DNA of 64,000 bases from Polyangiaceae bacterium (GCA_020633235.1 JACKEA010000007.1:372001-436000); one strand, 5' to 3'; positions 26,572 to 35,084 are shown, numbered from the stretch's first letter. Notes: generated by a model not told the origin, from the letters alone. Made by a program: numbers and translations.

Positions 26572-28803
26572 CTACTTCCCCTGCAGGTCGAACTGCTCGA
26601 TGTGATACTCCGTGCGCGGGATGAGCTCGATGCGACGCATGTAGCGACGCTCGGCTTCCGCGACGGCGGCCTTCTCTTCCGTGTTCAGGAGATCCACGAT
26701 CGCGGGGTGGGCGTTCACCACCACGCTGTAGCCGGCGAGGCTGTCGCGCTCGCGCCGGATCTGACGCAGGATTTCGTAGGCGATGGTCTGACGTGATTGG
26801 ATCTGCCCGGTGCCGTCGCAGTAGAAGCAGGGCTCGTGCATCGTGCGGCTCAGGCTCTCGCGAGTGCGCTTGCGCGTCATCTCGATGAGCCCCAGCTCGC
26901 TGATGCGATTGATGGTCGTCTTGGCCTTGTCCTTGGCCAGCTGGGCTTCCAAGGCGCGGTACACCTTGTCGCGGTTTTGGGCGATCTCCATGTCGATGAG
27001 ATCGAGGATCACCAAACCGCCGATGTTTCGGAACCTGAGCTGGTAGGCGATTTCGTCTACCGCCTCCAAGTTGGTCTTCAGCGCGGTCTCTTCCAGATCC
27101 TTGCTGCCCTTGCCCACGAAGCGGCCGGTGTTCACGTCGATGGCCGCCAACGCCTCCGCCTGATCGATGATCAAGTAGCCGCCGCTGGGCAGCGGCACCT
27201 TGCGGCTCAGCGCCCGGCCGATCTCGTCTTCGATGCCGTAGGCGTCGAAAATCGGCTCCTTGCCGCTGTACAGCTCGATGTCCTTCACCCGCTCCGGCAG
27301 GAACATCTCCACGAAGCGAACCAGCCGGGCGAACTGGTCACGGTCGTCGATCACGATCTTCTCGATCTCGTCCGTGAACAGGTCACGCGCCGTCTTCAGC
27401 ACGATGTCGAGCTCGGAGTAGAGCACCGACGGCGTCTTGGCGTCCTCCCGCTTGCGCGCGATGTCCGCCCACAGCTTGATCAGATAGCCGACGTCCGCCT
27501 TGAGCTGCTTCTTGGTGAGGCCTTCCGCCACGGTGCGCACGATCAAGCCGCCCATCTTGGGCTTCACGCTCTCGATCGCCGAGCGCAGCCGGGAGCGCTC
27601 CCGGGAGTTGCCGATACGCTTGGAGATGCCGACGTGCTCGACGGTGGGCAGGTACACCACGTAGCGGCCCGGCAGCGAGACGTGGCTCGAGACCCGGGCT
27701 CCCTTGGTGCCGATGGGCTCCTTGGTGATCTGCACGATCACGGCGTCGCCTTCTTTCACGACCTCCGTGATGGGTACCGAGCGAGATACGCGAGAGCTCT
27801 TGCCGTTGCCGTTGCTCGAGCGTTTGTCGCCGCCGCGCCCGCGGCGCTTGTCGTTGCCGCGGCGCCCGCGGCCTCGACCCCGTTCCGCCGGAGCTTCCTT
27901 GGTCTTGGCCTTGGCCTTGGCTTTGGGCTCGGGCTTGTCTTTGGTGTCCTTGGCGTCCTTGTCTCGTCCACCGCGCCGACGGCGCCGGCGGCGACGACGA
28001 CCGCGGCCGCCTTCCCCCTCCGCCACACGGCGGCTGGTGCCTTCTTCTCCCGAAGGCTCGTCGCTCTCGTCATCGCCCTCGGTGTCGGCTTCGGCCGGGG
28101 TTTCTTCGGCCTTTTCGCTGGTGGCTTCGGCGGGCGTCTCGTCGCTCTCGGAATCGTCGCCTTCGGCGTCGTCGGGCTCGCTCTCCGCGTCGTCGTCGGA
28201 CTCGTCCGAGTCGTCGGCTTCGGCTTCGTCCGGTTCGCTCTCGGAGTCCTCTGCGTCGTCCGTGGTGTCGTCGGAGACCGCTGCGTCGTCGGAGTCCTCC
28301 GCGTCGTCCGAGTCGTCGCTCTCGTCGTCGTCCTCGACGTCGTCGTCTTCGGCGTCGTCGTCTTCGGCGTCGTCGTCGTCCTCGACGTCGTCGCCCGAGT
28401 CGGGGCTCTGTTCGGAGTCCGGGCTCTCGTCGTCGTCGTCGTCGCTCTCCAGATCCTCGTCGTCGATCAGATCCGGACGCGCCAAGGCTCGCCGCTTGCC
28501 GCCGACGCCTTTGCCGGACGGCTCGTCCTCGTCGGCGCGGATGCCGCCGCTGAGGTACGCCTCGAAGTCGTCGGGTCGGATCAGATCTTCCACGTGGAGG
28601 AACGCCGCGCGATCCATGCCCACGTCGATGAACGCCGCCTGCATGCCGGGCAGCACGCGGGTGACCTTGCCGAGAACGACGTTGCCTACGGTTCCACGCT
28701 GTGCCGCTCGCTCGATATGAAGCTCGGCAATTACGCCGCCTTCAATCAAGGCGACGCGTGTCTCCCTGATGTCACAATTGATTACTAGTGTGTTACGGGC
28801 CAT
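26572..28803 (-). CDS. rng: ribonuclease E/G with large charged insertion in the S1 domain
   Basis: A protein of 743 residues from ATG 28803. The catalytic half is conserved: AIDVNTG (Asp556) and LDLIDM (Asp601) for Mg2+, and the Zn-link EPCFYC (Cys659, Cys662). The S1 domain is split. Its first strands (GNVVLGKVTRVLPGMQAAFIDVG) end near residue 78 and resume near 344 (ITEVVKEGDAVIVQITKEP). The insert is about 150 Asp/Glu/Ser residues (111-258), then about 85 Arg/Lys-rich residues. Known family roles are mRNA decay and rRNA and tRNA processing. There is no C-terminal scaffold, so it is RNase G-like; the insert may replace the scaffold. PilZ follows in the operon. Confidence 0.9.
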   Translation of the reverse strand: MARNTLVINCDIRETRVALIEGGVIAELHIERAAQRGTVGNVVLGKVTRVLPGMQAAFIDVGMDRAAFLHVEDLIRPDDFEAYLSGGIRADEDEPSGKGVGGKRRALARPDLIDDEDLESDDDDDESPDSEQSPDSGDDVEDDDDAEDDDAEDDDVEDDDESDDSDDAEDSDDAAVSDDTTDDAEDSESEPDEAEADDSDESDDDAESEPDDAEGDDSESDETPAEATSEKAEETPAEADTEGDDESDEPSGEEGTSRRVAEGEGGRGRRRRRRRRRGGRDKDAKDTKDKPEPKAKAKAKTKEAPAERGRGRGRRGNDKRRGRGGDKRSSNGNGKSSRVSRSVPITEVVKEGDAVIVQITKEPIGTKGARVSSHVSLPGRYVVYLPTVEHVGISKRIGNSRERSRLRSAIESVKPKMGGLIVRTVAEGLTKKQLKADVGYLIKLWADIARKREDAKTPSVLYSELDIVLKTARDLFTDEIEKIVIDDRDQFARLVRFVEMFLPERVKDIELYSGKEPIFDAYGIEDEIGRALSRKVPLPSGGYLIIDQAEALAAIDVNTGRFVGKGSKDLEETALKTNLEAVDEIAYQLRFRNIGGLVILDLIDMEIAQNRDKVYRALEAQLAKDKAKTTINRISELGLIEMTRKRTRESLSRTMHEPCFYCDGTGQIQSRQTIAYEILRQIRRERDSLAGYSVVVNAHPAIVDLLNTEEKAAVAEAERRYMRRIELIPRTEYHIEQFDLQGK

Positions 28804-28861
28804 GCATCGGCCACGGGGAGCGCGCTCACCCGCGCCTCGGATGAGAGAAAAACCTGCGAGC

Positions 28862-28878
28862 GGGTCCGACAGGGACCC
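28862..28878 (-). other. stem-loop in the RNase E/G leader
   Basis: GGGTCC and GGACCC pair over 6 bp with a 5-base loop, in the 5' region of the rng transcript. RNase E mRNAs often carry leader hairpins used for autoregulation. Confidence 0.3.
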
Positions 28879-28997
28879 AGGCTCTGACACGGACAGGAAC
28901 ACGGCCCGGCCCGGCCTGTCAAGTGTCCGTAAATAGTGAGATTTCGGAGCCTCATCCAGGCCTTGGAGGCTTTTGGCGTTCGGAGCATCATGGCGAC

Positions 28998-29714
28998 GTG
29001 ACCAAATCCTTCCTGGTGCTCGACATCGAGACCGTCCTGGACGCCGAGCTTCCCATCGCCGAGTCCAGTGAGGCCGAACGCCTGCCCGCCCCGCCCCATC
29101 ACCGGGTGGTCGTCATTGGTGCCCTGCTGTTCGACGAGAACTACGCAGTACAGCGCATCGGGGTCATCGGGGAGGGCAAGGAGGAGGCGGGGATACTCAG
29201 CGATTTCGCGCGCTTCCTCGATCGCCACCGGCCGGACATGATCACCTTCAACGGCCGCGGCTTCGATCTGCCCGTGATCGCCTCCCGCTGCCTGCGCCAC
29301 GGGGTCAGCCTGCGGCACTACTACCGGTCTCGGGACGTGCGCTATCGCTTCTCCCCGGACGGCCACCTGGACTTGATGGACTACATCGCGGACTTCGGGG
29401 CGGCCAAACCGGCACGCCTCGACATCGTGGCCAAGCTCTGCGGCATGCCCGGCAAGGTGGGGGTGGACGGCAAGGACGTCGGCCCGCTGGTCCACGCGGG
29501 CCGCCTGGCCGAGGTCCGCGACTACTGCCTGTGCGACGTGGCTCAGACCGCCGGGGTGTTCCTGCGGCTGCAGCTGCTCCGGGGCGAGCTCTTCGGCGAA
29601 GCCTATCTGACCGCGATGCAAGGGCTGATCGCCGCCATCAAGGCGGACGCTCGCCTGGCTCCCGTCGCGTCTGCCATGAACGAAGAGCGACTGCTCACCA
29701 TCGCCGACCCCTGA
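28998..29714 (+). CDS. predicted 3'-5' exonuclease, PolB-type
   Basis: A protein of 238 residues from GTG 28998; upstream ATGs are out of frame or run into non-coding sequence. The DEDD motifs are visible: FLVLDIET (Exo I), TFNGRGFDLP (Exo II), and YCLCDVAQT (Exo III). The family is the stand-alone exonuclease domain related to DNA polymerase B. It probably trims DNA or RNA ends; some homologues lie near polysaccharide genes, but not here. It is divergent from rng and probably heads an operon with phhB and the DUF2071 gene. Confidence 0.85.
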   Translation: MTKSFLVLDIETVLDAELPIAESSEAERLPAPPHHRVVVIGALLFDENYAVQRIGVIGEGKEEAGILSDFARFLDRHRPDMITFNGRGFDLPVIASRCLRHGVSLRHYYRSRDVRYRFSPDGHLDLMDYIADFGAAKPARLDIVAKLCGMPGKVGVDGKDVGPLVHAGRLAEVRDYCLCDVAQTAGVFLRLQLLRGELFGEAYLTAMQGLIAAIKADARLAPVASAMNEERLLTIADP

Positions 29715-29725
29715 GAGGAGGACCC

Positions 29726-30049
29726 ATGACCGATCTGACCACCCAGAGCTGCCAACCGAAGGTCGACAAGCTCGACCAGCCCCGCGTCGACGAGCTCCTG
29801 CGCCAAGTGCCCGAGTGGAGCGCCGCTACGGATCTCTCGAGCATCGAGCGGAGCTACGGCTTCGACGACTTCTACCGCACCATGGCGTTCGTGAACGCCG
29901 TCGCGTGGATCGCCAACGGCGAGGATCATCATCCGGACCTGGAGGTGAGCTACGCGAAGTGCGTGGTGCGCTTTTCGACGCACTCCGTGAAGGGACTGTC
30001 GAACAACGATTTCATCTGCGCCGCGAAGGTCGACGCGCTGCTGAAATGA
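29726..30049 (+). CDS. phhB: pterin-4a-carbinolamine dehydratase (PhhB)
   Basis: A protein of 107 residues from ATG 29726, with a strong ribosome site (GAGAGGAGG) just after the exonuclease stop. The family signature is complete: GEDHHPDLEVSY followed by STHSVKGLSNNDF. The enzyme dehydrates 4a-hydroxytetrahydrobiopterin during aromatic amino acid hydroxylation, or acts as a DCoH-like factor. No phenylalanine hydroxylase gene is in the window. It overlaps the next gene by 4 bp (ATGA). Confidence 0.92.
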   Translation: MTDLTTQSCQPKVDKLDQPRVDELLRQVPEWSAATDLSSIERSYGFDDFYRTMAFVNAVAWIANGEDHHPDLEVSYAKCVVRFSTHSVKGLSNNDFICAAKVDALLK

Positions 30050-30780
30050 TTGACCGCGTTGGTCCCACGCGGATGCCGAGAACGCCGATTCGCGGCTACC
30101 AGCGCTGGCGCACCCTGTGCTTCATGCACTGGGAGGTGCCCGAGACGGAGCTCGCGAAGGTCGTGCCGCGCGGGCTCACCGTCGACACCTTCGACGGCAG
30201 TGCGTACGTGGGGCTCGTCACCTTCGGGATGGAGGGCGTCCGTCCGCGTTGGTCCCCCGACGCACTGGCGTTCGATTTCTTGGAGACGAACGTGCGCACC
30301 TACGTGCACGTGGACGGCGAAGATCCGGGTGTCTACTTCTTGTCCCTCGACGCAGCGTCGCGCATTGCCGTGGCCGTGGCCCGCTCCGTGTGGGGCCTGC
30401 CCTATTACTTCGCGCGCATGACCCAGCAGCGCGACGCAAAGCGGGTCCGTTACGGAGTCCAGCGCGCCGGACCGACAAAACCAAAGCTGGAACTGAGCTA
30501 TGAAGTCGGCGAGGCGCTGGGAGATTCCAAGCCGGGCAGCTTCGAGCACTTCTTGGTGGAGCGCTACTTGCTGCACCTGGAGAAGGGCGGGCGCATCTGG
30601 ACGGGACAGGTGCACCACACGCCGTACCCGGTGCAGCGCGCCGAGGTGATCGAGATCGAAGACGAGATCGTGCCTGCCTCGGGGTTGCCGGTTTCAGGAG
30701 CGCCGCCCATCGTCCACTACGCCGAGGGCGTGGACGTGAACATCTACGACCTGGGACCGCGCGCTCAGGGCTCGCGATAG
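30046..30780 (+). CDS. DUF2071 (YqjF-like) protein
   Basis: A protein of 244 residues from ATG 30046, coupled to phhB. It has the DUF2071 pattern: FMHWEVPETELAKVVPRGLTVDTFDG, AYVGLVTFGMEGVRP, FLETNVRTYV, GVYFLSLDAASRIAVAVARSVWGLPYYFARM. The function is unknown; the fold is acetoacetate-decarboxylase-like. Residues 140-147 (RAGPTKPK) are encoded by a copy of the interspersed repeat. It converges on alr with a 16-bp overlap. Confidence 0.8.
   Translation: MIDRVGPTRMPRTPIRGYQRWRTLCFMHWEVPETELAKVVPRGLTVDTFDGSAYVGLVTFGMEGVRPRWSPDALAFDFLETNVRTYVHVDGEDPGVYFLSLDAASRIAVAVARSVWGLPYYFARMTQQRDAKRVRYGVQRAGPTKPKLELSYEVGEALGDSKPGSFEHFLVERYLLHLEKGGRIWTGQVHHTPYPVQRAEVIEIEDEIVPASGLPVSGAPPIVHYAEGVDVNIYDLGPRAQGSR
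30463..30486 (+). repeat. interspersed CCGCGG repeat, copy 6 (coding)
   Basis: CGCGCCGGACCGACAAAACC inside the DUF2071 gene, read in frame as RAGPTKP. Confidence 0.5.
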
Positions 30781-31988
30781 AAACGCGGCACGCGGCGGGA
30801 CACGCTGGTGAGCACCTCCCAAGGGATGGTGCCCAGATCCGCGGCGACCTCTTCGGCGCTGATGGTGTCGTCGCCCAAGGGACCCTTCTGCGGACCGATG
30901 ACGACGACCTCGTCGCCCATCTTGATGCCGTCGATGTCCGTCACGTCCACCATCGTCATGTCCATGCTGACGACGCCGGCGATGGGGGCGCGACGGCCGC
31001 GAACGAGGACGCTGCCGCGGTTCGAGAGCGCGCGATTGAGGCCGTCCGCGTAGCCCATGGGCAGCGTGGCGATGATGCTCGGGCGCTCCGCGCGCCAGGT
31101 GGCGCCGTAGCCTACGGTGGCGCCCACGGGGATGTTGCGCAGGGCGACGACCTCGCTGCGAATGCGCATCACGGGGCGAAGCTCCGGAACCATTCCGGGC
31201 TGCGGGGCCACGCCGAAGATGGCGATGCCGGGGCGCACGGCGTTCAAGCGAGCCCGCGGGCTCTTGATGAGAGCGGCGCTGTTGGCGGCGTGACGCAGCG
31301 GAATGTGGACGCCCCGGGCCTGGAGGATGCCGCAAGCGCCTTCGAACACGTCGAGCTGCTCGTCGATGCTGCTGGTGTCGCCCGAGTCGGCACAGGCGAA
31401 GTGGGTCATCACGCCGTCGAGTCGCACCTCGCGGTGGCGGGCAAAGGCTTCCGCCATGGCCGGCATCTCGCTGGGCATTGCCCCCAGACGGGACATGCCG
31501 GTGTCGATCTTGAGGTGCACGCCGATGGGACCGGAAGAGGCGTAACGCACCTCTTCTGCGAGGTCCTGGATCTGCCCGACGTCGTGCACCACGGGGGTGA
31601 GGTCGTGGCGCAGGAGCTCGCCCCAGGCGCGGCCGTAGTGGCCGCCCATCACGATGATGGGTGCGCGGATCCCGGCTTGCCGCAGCTCGATGCCCTCTTC
31701 CAAGAGCGCCACACACATGCGGTTCGCGCCGGCGCGCTCCAGGGTGCGAGCGACGGCCTTGGCGCCGTGGCCGTAGCCATCCGCCTTGAGCACGCTGAAC
31801 ACCTCGGCGCCGCCCGCCATGCGCTGGAGGACGCGCAGGTTGTGGCGCAGATTCGCGAGATTGATCTCCGCGCGGGTGGGCCGAACCGTGTCCGACGGGA
31901 CCGCCCGTTGGGGGCGGAGCACCCGGGGCAGCGGAGTGGCCAAAGCGCTCGAAGAGGCGTCCAACAGGGCCGGGTGCGAAAATGTCAT
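30765..31988 (-). CDS. alr: alanine racemase
   Basis: A protein of 407 residues. The PLP Lys sits in SVLKADGYGHG (Lys68), and the catalytic Tyr of the other face is in TVGYGATW. Other conserved parts are HLKIDTGMSRLG, MTHFACAD, RPGIAIFG and DMTMVDVT. It interconverts L- and D-Ala for peptidoglycan. About 35 residues precede the usual N-terminus. It ends on the opposite strand inside the DUF2071 gene. There is no nearby murein gene, so it is probably expressed alone. Confidence 0.95.
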   Translation of the reverse strand: MTFSHPALLDASSSALATPLPRVLRPQRAVPSDTVRPTRAEINLANLRHNLRVLQRMAGGAEVFSVLKADGYGHGAKAVARTLERAGANRMCVALLEEGIELRQAGIRAPIIVMGGHYGRAWGELLRHDLTPVVHDVGQIQDLAEEVRYASSGPIGVHLKIDTGMSRLGAMPSEMPAMAEAFARHREVRLDGVMTHFACADSGDTSSIDEQLDVFEGACGILQARGVHIPLRHAANSAALIKSPRARLNAVRPGIAIFGVAPQPGMVPELRPVMRIRSEVVALRNIPVGATVGYGATWRAERPSIIATLPMGYADGLNRALSNRGSVLVRGRRAPIAGVVSMDMTMVDVTDIDGIKMGDEVVVIGPQKGPLGDDTISAEEVAADLGTIPWEVLTSVSRRVPRFYREP

Positions 31989-32040
31989 CGGTGCGTCATC
32001 GTGGTTAGCGCTGGTCCCGAGCGGGCGTCAACTTATGCGC

Positions 32041-32613
32041 TCACTTGAAGCAACGCTGCATACACGACTGGTAGTCCCGCTTACAGTGTGCGCACTTGGC
32101 GTCGGGCTTCCCCGCATCTTGCGGGCACGTGCTCTCGCAACTGTCCCATTTCGTTCGGCAATCAGTGCTGCACTCGGCCTTTGGAGGTGGCGGTCCGGCC
32201 TCGGGTTCGGGCTCGGGAGTGGCGCTCACGGCCGGCTTCGACGTGGGCGGTGGAGGCTTGTGGACGCTGGTCGGGACCGGAGCTTCGTCAGGTGCGGGCG
32301 GCTCCGGCGGGGCCGAGGCGTCGGGCTCGGTGTGGAGCAGTGGACGCGAGGTGTCCCCAGACTCGAGCTTGCGGATGCGCCGCCGCGCGTACTCCAGCCG
32401 GTCCCGCGTCTGCCCGTAGGTGTAGCGCTCCGTCCATTCCCGCCAGCACGCCAGGCGGTGGGTGGGTGCGATTTCCGGATCCAGATCGAGCCGATAGCAA
32501 TGCTCGAAACGGATGTTCCCCTCGTAGATCGTCGACACGCTCGGGCCGCAGGCGTGGACCGCCACGACGGCGAGCGGCGCCAGGAACAGAAGCGTATGCG
32601 GGAGACGAAGCAC
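32041..32613 (-). CDS. hypothetical Cys-rich lipoprotein
   Basis: A protein of 190 residues if GTG 32613 is the start, because a good signal then begins at once (LRLPHTLLFLAPLAVVAVHAC). ATG 32661 lies at the edge of a repeat and would add 16 charged residues. The mature part has a helical segment (QTRDRLEYARRRIRKLE), a Pro-rich spacer of about 55 residues and a Cys-rich tail (CSTDCRTKWDSCESTC, CAHCKRDYQSCMQRC). The function is unknown. Two palindromes lie upstream (32717-32786). Confidence 0.6.
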   Translation of the reverse strand: MLRLPHTLLFLAPLAVVAVHACGPSVSTIYEGNIRFEHCYRLDLDPEIAPTHRLACWREWTERYTYGQTRDRLEYARRRIRKLESGDTSRPLLHTEPDASAPPEPPAPDEAPVPTSVHKPPPPTSKPAVSATPEPEPEAGPPPPKAECSTDCRTKWDSCESTCPQDAGKPDAKCAHCKRDYQSCMQRCFK

Positions 32614-32659
32614 GGGCTGCCGCCCAAAGGTGCCGGGTTTACCCAACCGTAGCAAGCTC

Positions 32660-32683
32660 ATGTTGGTCCGCCGCGGAACCACC
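32660..32683 (-). repeat. interspersed CCGCGG repeat, copy 7
   Basis: On the minus strand it reads GGTTCCGCGGCGGACCAACA, a full match to the core, just upstream of a Cys-rich lipoprotein gene. Confidence 0.8.
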
Positions 32684-32716
32684 CGGAAAACCGTCCAGGC
32701 TCGGAGGGGTGGCACC

Positions 32717-32735
32717 ATGTCCGAATGGCGGACAT
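32717..32735. promoter_or_regulatory. palindrome ATGTCCG-N5-CGGACAT
   Basis: A perfect 7-bp inverted repeat. A second copy of the same half-site pair begins 51 bases downstream. Confidence 0.5.
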
Positions 32736-32767
32736 CCGAGGCCGTTCACTCGCCAAACCCGCCCCCG

Positions 32768-32786
32768 ATGTCCGCTTTTCGGACGT
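32768..32786. promoter_or_regulatory. palindrome ATGTCCG-N5-CGGACGT
   Basis: Matches the palindrome at 32717 in half-site and spacer, with one mismatch. Centre-to-centre distance is 51 bp, about five helical turns. Confidence 0.5.
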
Positions 32787-32816
32787 GCGTCAGATTGTGT
32801 CGCAGTATCCCGAGCA

Positions 32817-33101
32817 TTAGCGGTACGGGCTCGAGTCGGGGACTTCGAGGACGCGGACGACGTCGCCATCTACGGTGATGTCGTCGGGGTCCTTCGTGTA
32901 CCACTCGGTGTAGCCGCAGTTGGCGCAGATGTAACACTCGAAGACGCCTTCGTTGGTCCAGCGCCCCAGCGTGGTGAGCGGCGCTTTGGCGCTGACCGAG
33001 AGGACGGCGTCGCGCTTGATGCTGGGCGACTTGTCCTGAATGGACGAGACATGGAGGATTCGCCGGTTGTTGCACTTGGGACAGGTGACGGTCGTCTTCA
33101 T
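32817..33101 (-). CDS. small zinc-ribbon protein
   Basis: A protein of 94 residues with two Cys pairs, CPKCNN near the N-terminus and CYICANCGYTEW near residue 58, as in zinc-ribbon domains of the DUF-type found in many myxobacteria. The C-terminal part is acidic (DPDDITVDGD). Function unknown; protein or nucleic-acid binding is the usual guess. There is no signal peptide. Confidence 0.7.
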   Translation of the reverse strand: MKTTVTCPKCNNRRILHVSSIQDKSPSIKRDAVLSVSAKAPLTTLGRWTNEGVFECYICANCGYTEWYTKDPDDITVDGDVVRVLEVPDSSPYR

Positions 33102-33211
33102 CGTCGTGTGAGCTCCGGGGGGCGTTACGGATTCGGGACCGGGCGGCGTCCAGATCCGATTCCGCGGCGAGCCAACACCCCTGGGATCCGGGGGGGTGAG
33201 GTGCGTGGAAA

Positions 33212-33231
33212 ATAGGACGTGTACATCCTAT
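33212..33231. promoter_or_regulatory. palindrome ATAGGA-N8-TCCTAT
   Basis: Eight of ten symmetric positions pair across 20 bases. It lies about 110 bases upstream of the zinc-ribbon gene start. Confidence 0.35.
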
Positions 33232-33241
33232 CTCCGTTCGC

Positions 33242-33604
33242 TCACGGCAGAGAAAGCTCGAGCAGCAACCTGCGCCAGTCGCGCGGCGCGCTCCAAGTGT
33301 CGAGGTAGCAGAGCTTCTGCGCGCTACCGAGACGCCGCCACCACGGGAAGAACGTGAAGCGAAGGTAGGCTTCGCCGTAGCCCATGCGCCACGCCAGAGA
33401 GGTCGAGCTTGGAACGTCAGGGAACTTCACCCAAGGGGGAACCGGTGGCCCGCACGATGCGATTTCTTCCTGCGCCTGTCTCTCCAGGCGTGAATGCACC
33501 AGCCGCGTGAGCCGCGCCCCGGTCTTTCGTCGGCGTCCCTCGTCTTGTCGAGCGCGCCGTTGTGCTCGGCGATAGCGACGTAGTGCCCTTGTGAGCCACG
33601 ACAC
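33242..33604 (-). CDS. hypothetical small basic protein
   Basis: A protein of 120 residues from GTG 33604 (or 135 from GTG 33649). The first 45 residues are very basic and helical (RALRRYRRAQRRARQ), and the rest has an aromatic pattern (RMGYGEAYLRFTFFPWWRRLG, CYLDTWSAPRDWRRLL). I do not recognise it. It does not resemble a shadow of another gene, since nothing coherent is encoded on the other strand here, but the call is moderate. Confidence 0.45.
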   Translation of the reverse strand: MSWLTRALRRYRRAQRRARQDEGRRRKTGARLTRLVHSRLERQAQEEIASCGPPVPPWVKFPDVPSSTSLAWRMGYGEAYLRFTFFPWWRRLGSAQKLCYLDTWSAPRDWRRLLLELSLP

Positions 33605-33810
33605 GTGCGGCAAGATGGGCCCTGGGCATGGCCTGGTCAACACCGACACCCTCGGGGTCCCCCGCGTTCCAGGCGCTCCCGGATGCGCACTCGGACTTCG
33701 TATTCAGCGTCAGTGGCAGTCCGTGGCTCGCGGTGCTCCTCGTCGTCGTGGTGGCGGGCATCGTGGTTGTCGTGGTGCTCGTCCGCGGGCGTCGCGCTCG
33801 GTAGAACGGG

Positions 33811-33833
33811 TGGTTCCGCGGCGGACCAACAAA
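33811..33833 (+). repeat. interspersed CCGCGG repeat, copy 8
   Basis: TGGTTCCGCGGCGGACCAAC followed by AAA: the same core as copy 7 in the other orientation, 21 bases before the next start. Confidence 0.8.
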
Positions 33834-33853
33834 CGATCGGGCGGAGGGTAACC

Positions 33854-34375
33854 ATGGATTGGCAACGGTTCGAAGCTGCGTGGTTCGATGCTGTCATCGA
33901 TGCGATATCTGCAACCGCGAACGCAAATACGAGAGAGCGCTTCTACGCGGGGGCGTTCTGGCTACTGTACGGCGACGGGTCCAAGATTGCCGCGCCTGCG
34001 TTCGGCATGAGCTCGGAAGCCGTCGATCCGGGCGTTCGTTGGCACCCGCCCGACTGGCGTTGGGACATCATCCACACCGCTCACGAGCGCGTCGCGCTGC
34101 TCTACGAGCCGTTGCTTTCCCTCACAGTCAGTGATGAGCGGTTCGAGCAACTCTGGGAACAACACATCGACATGCTGGCTCGAGTTTGCCGGCGAGCCAC
34201 GGCGGCGGTTCGTACGACGGCAGTGGGCGCACCTGCGTCCGCGTTCACGCCAGGGTTCTTCGTTGGGATCATCGACTTCGCCCAGGGGGACGCCGCGTTG
34301 GACTACCTGCGCCGCAGCGTGGACTCGGATACGCTGGCTGTATGCGGAGTCCTCACGTTCGATCAGGATTCGTGA
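33854..34375 (+). CDS. hypothetical protein, DUF4303-like
   Basis: A protein of 173 residues from ATG 33854. The pattern FEAAWFDAVIDAIS, then RERFYAGAFWLLYGDGSKIAAPAFGMSSEA and DWRWDIIH, is like DUF4303 proteins, which are often found as immunity-type or stress proteins. This is tentative. It has no signal peptide. A very short frame (34391-34519) follows it but is not convincing. Confidence 0.55.
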   Translation: MDWQRFEAAWFDAVIDAISATANANTRERFYAGAFWLLYGDGSKIAAPAFGMSSEAVDPGVRWHPPDWRWDIIHTAHERVALLYEPLLSLTVSDERFEQLWEQHIDMLARVCRRATAAVRTTAVGAPASAFTPGFFVGIIDFAQGDAALDYLRRSVDSDTLAVCGVLTFDQDS

Positions 34376-34508
34376 GCAAAGCGCGGCGAAATGTCCGTCG
34401 AGATCACGGTCGATAGTCGTCGCGAGACGAACGCGGACGTGGACGATCTCTCGCGGCCGCTGTCCCACGCGGCGTTGGTCGCGAGCTACGTGATGGGACG
34501 CTGGCCGG

Positions 34509-35084
34509 TCAGCGCATGAGTGTCCGCGCCACCTGAAACAGGGCGAAGAAGATCAACGCAGGCAGGACCAGCATCAGGAGCGCCATGGCCTCGTTCACCT
34601 GGTACAGCGGGAACAACTTCCAAACCGCGGAGAACGCCTTGGGCGTGGTGCGATACAGCGGCCGACTGCCGGAGCGGCGAACGCGCTCCGCCACGGCACG
34701 AAGGTGCGCCAGGTAGTCCGCTCGCAGGTCGCCGGTCGCGTCCAGGTACTCGGTTCTGCGGTTCGCCTTGCCCAGCGGCGAAGTGGAAACGGCGTGGCCG
34801 TCGTCGAACATCGTCATCAGATACACGCGCCGGCCGGAGTACACCTCGAGCTTCACGAAGCCTTCCGGACCGATGAAATTCGGCGTGGGCATCGGTGGCG
34901 TGGGGCCGTGCACCACCCACGGCGCGGGGTTGAAGCCGAGCGCTTGGGCCTGCTGGCGGATCGGTTCCGGAATGGCCTCGAAGCGGGGCGGCTTGAGCGG
35001 CCAGCGCCAGTAGGTACCTTGAGGGACATCGATGGGATATCGCGATCCGAGCCCGCCAAAGTGGCAGCTGCCCGACGCGAGCAA
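34509..35084 (-). CDS. hypothetical protein with C-terminal membrane helix
   Basis: A protein of 191 residues from TTG 35084; the start is uncertain because the first 50 bases are shared with a divergent gene that has a good ribosome site. The body has coherent protein character (PPMPTPNFIGPEGFVKLEVYSG, VYLMTMFDDGHAVSTSPLGK), and a hydrophobic C-terminal segment (ALLMLVLPALIFFALFQVA) is probably a membrane anchor. I do not recognise the family. Confidence 0.5.
   Translation of the reverse strand: MLASGSCHFGGLGSRYPIDVPQGTYWRWPLKPPRFEAIPEPIRQQAQALGFNPAPWVVHGPTPPMPTPNFIGPEGFVKLEVYSGRRVYLMTMFDDGHAVSTSPLGKANRRTEYLDATGDLRADYLAHLRAVAERVRRSGSRPLYRTTPKAFSAVWKLFPLYQVNEAMALLMLVLPALIFFALFQVARTLMR

Noticed and set aside
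26797..28788. Plus-strand frame of 663 codons with Val/Leu-rich stretch
   Set aside because: Antisense of the RNase E/G gene; the hydrophobic part is the complement of the acidic insert.
28894..28922. TTGACA with TTCCTG as a promoter for RNase E/G
   Set aside because: The -35 is good and the spacer is 17, but the -10 is poor and the spacer is GC-only; not supported enough to list.
34391..34519. 42-codon frame after the DUF4303-like gene
   Set aside because: No ribosome site, overlaps the end of the opposite gene and has no recognisable pattern; could be real but not supported.
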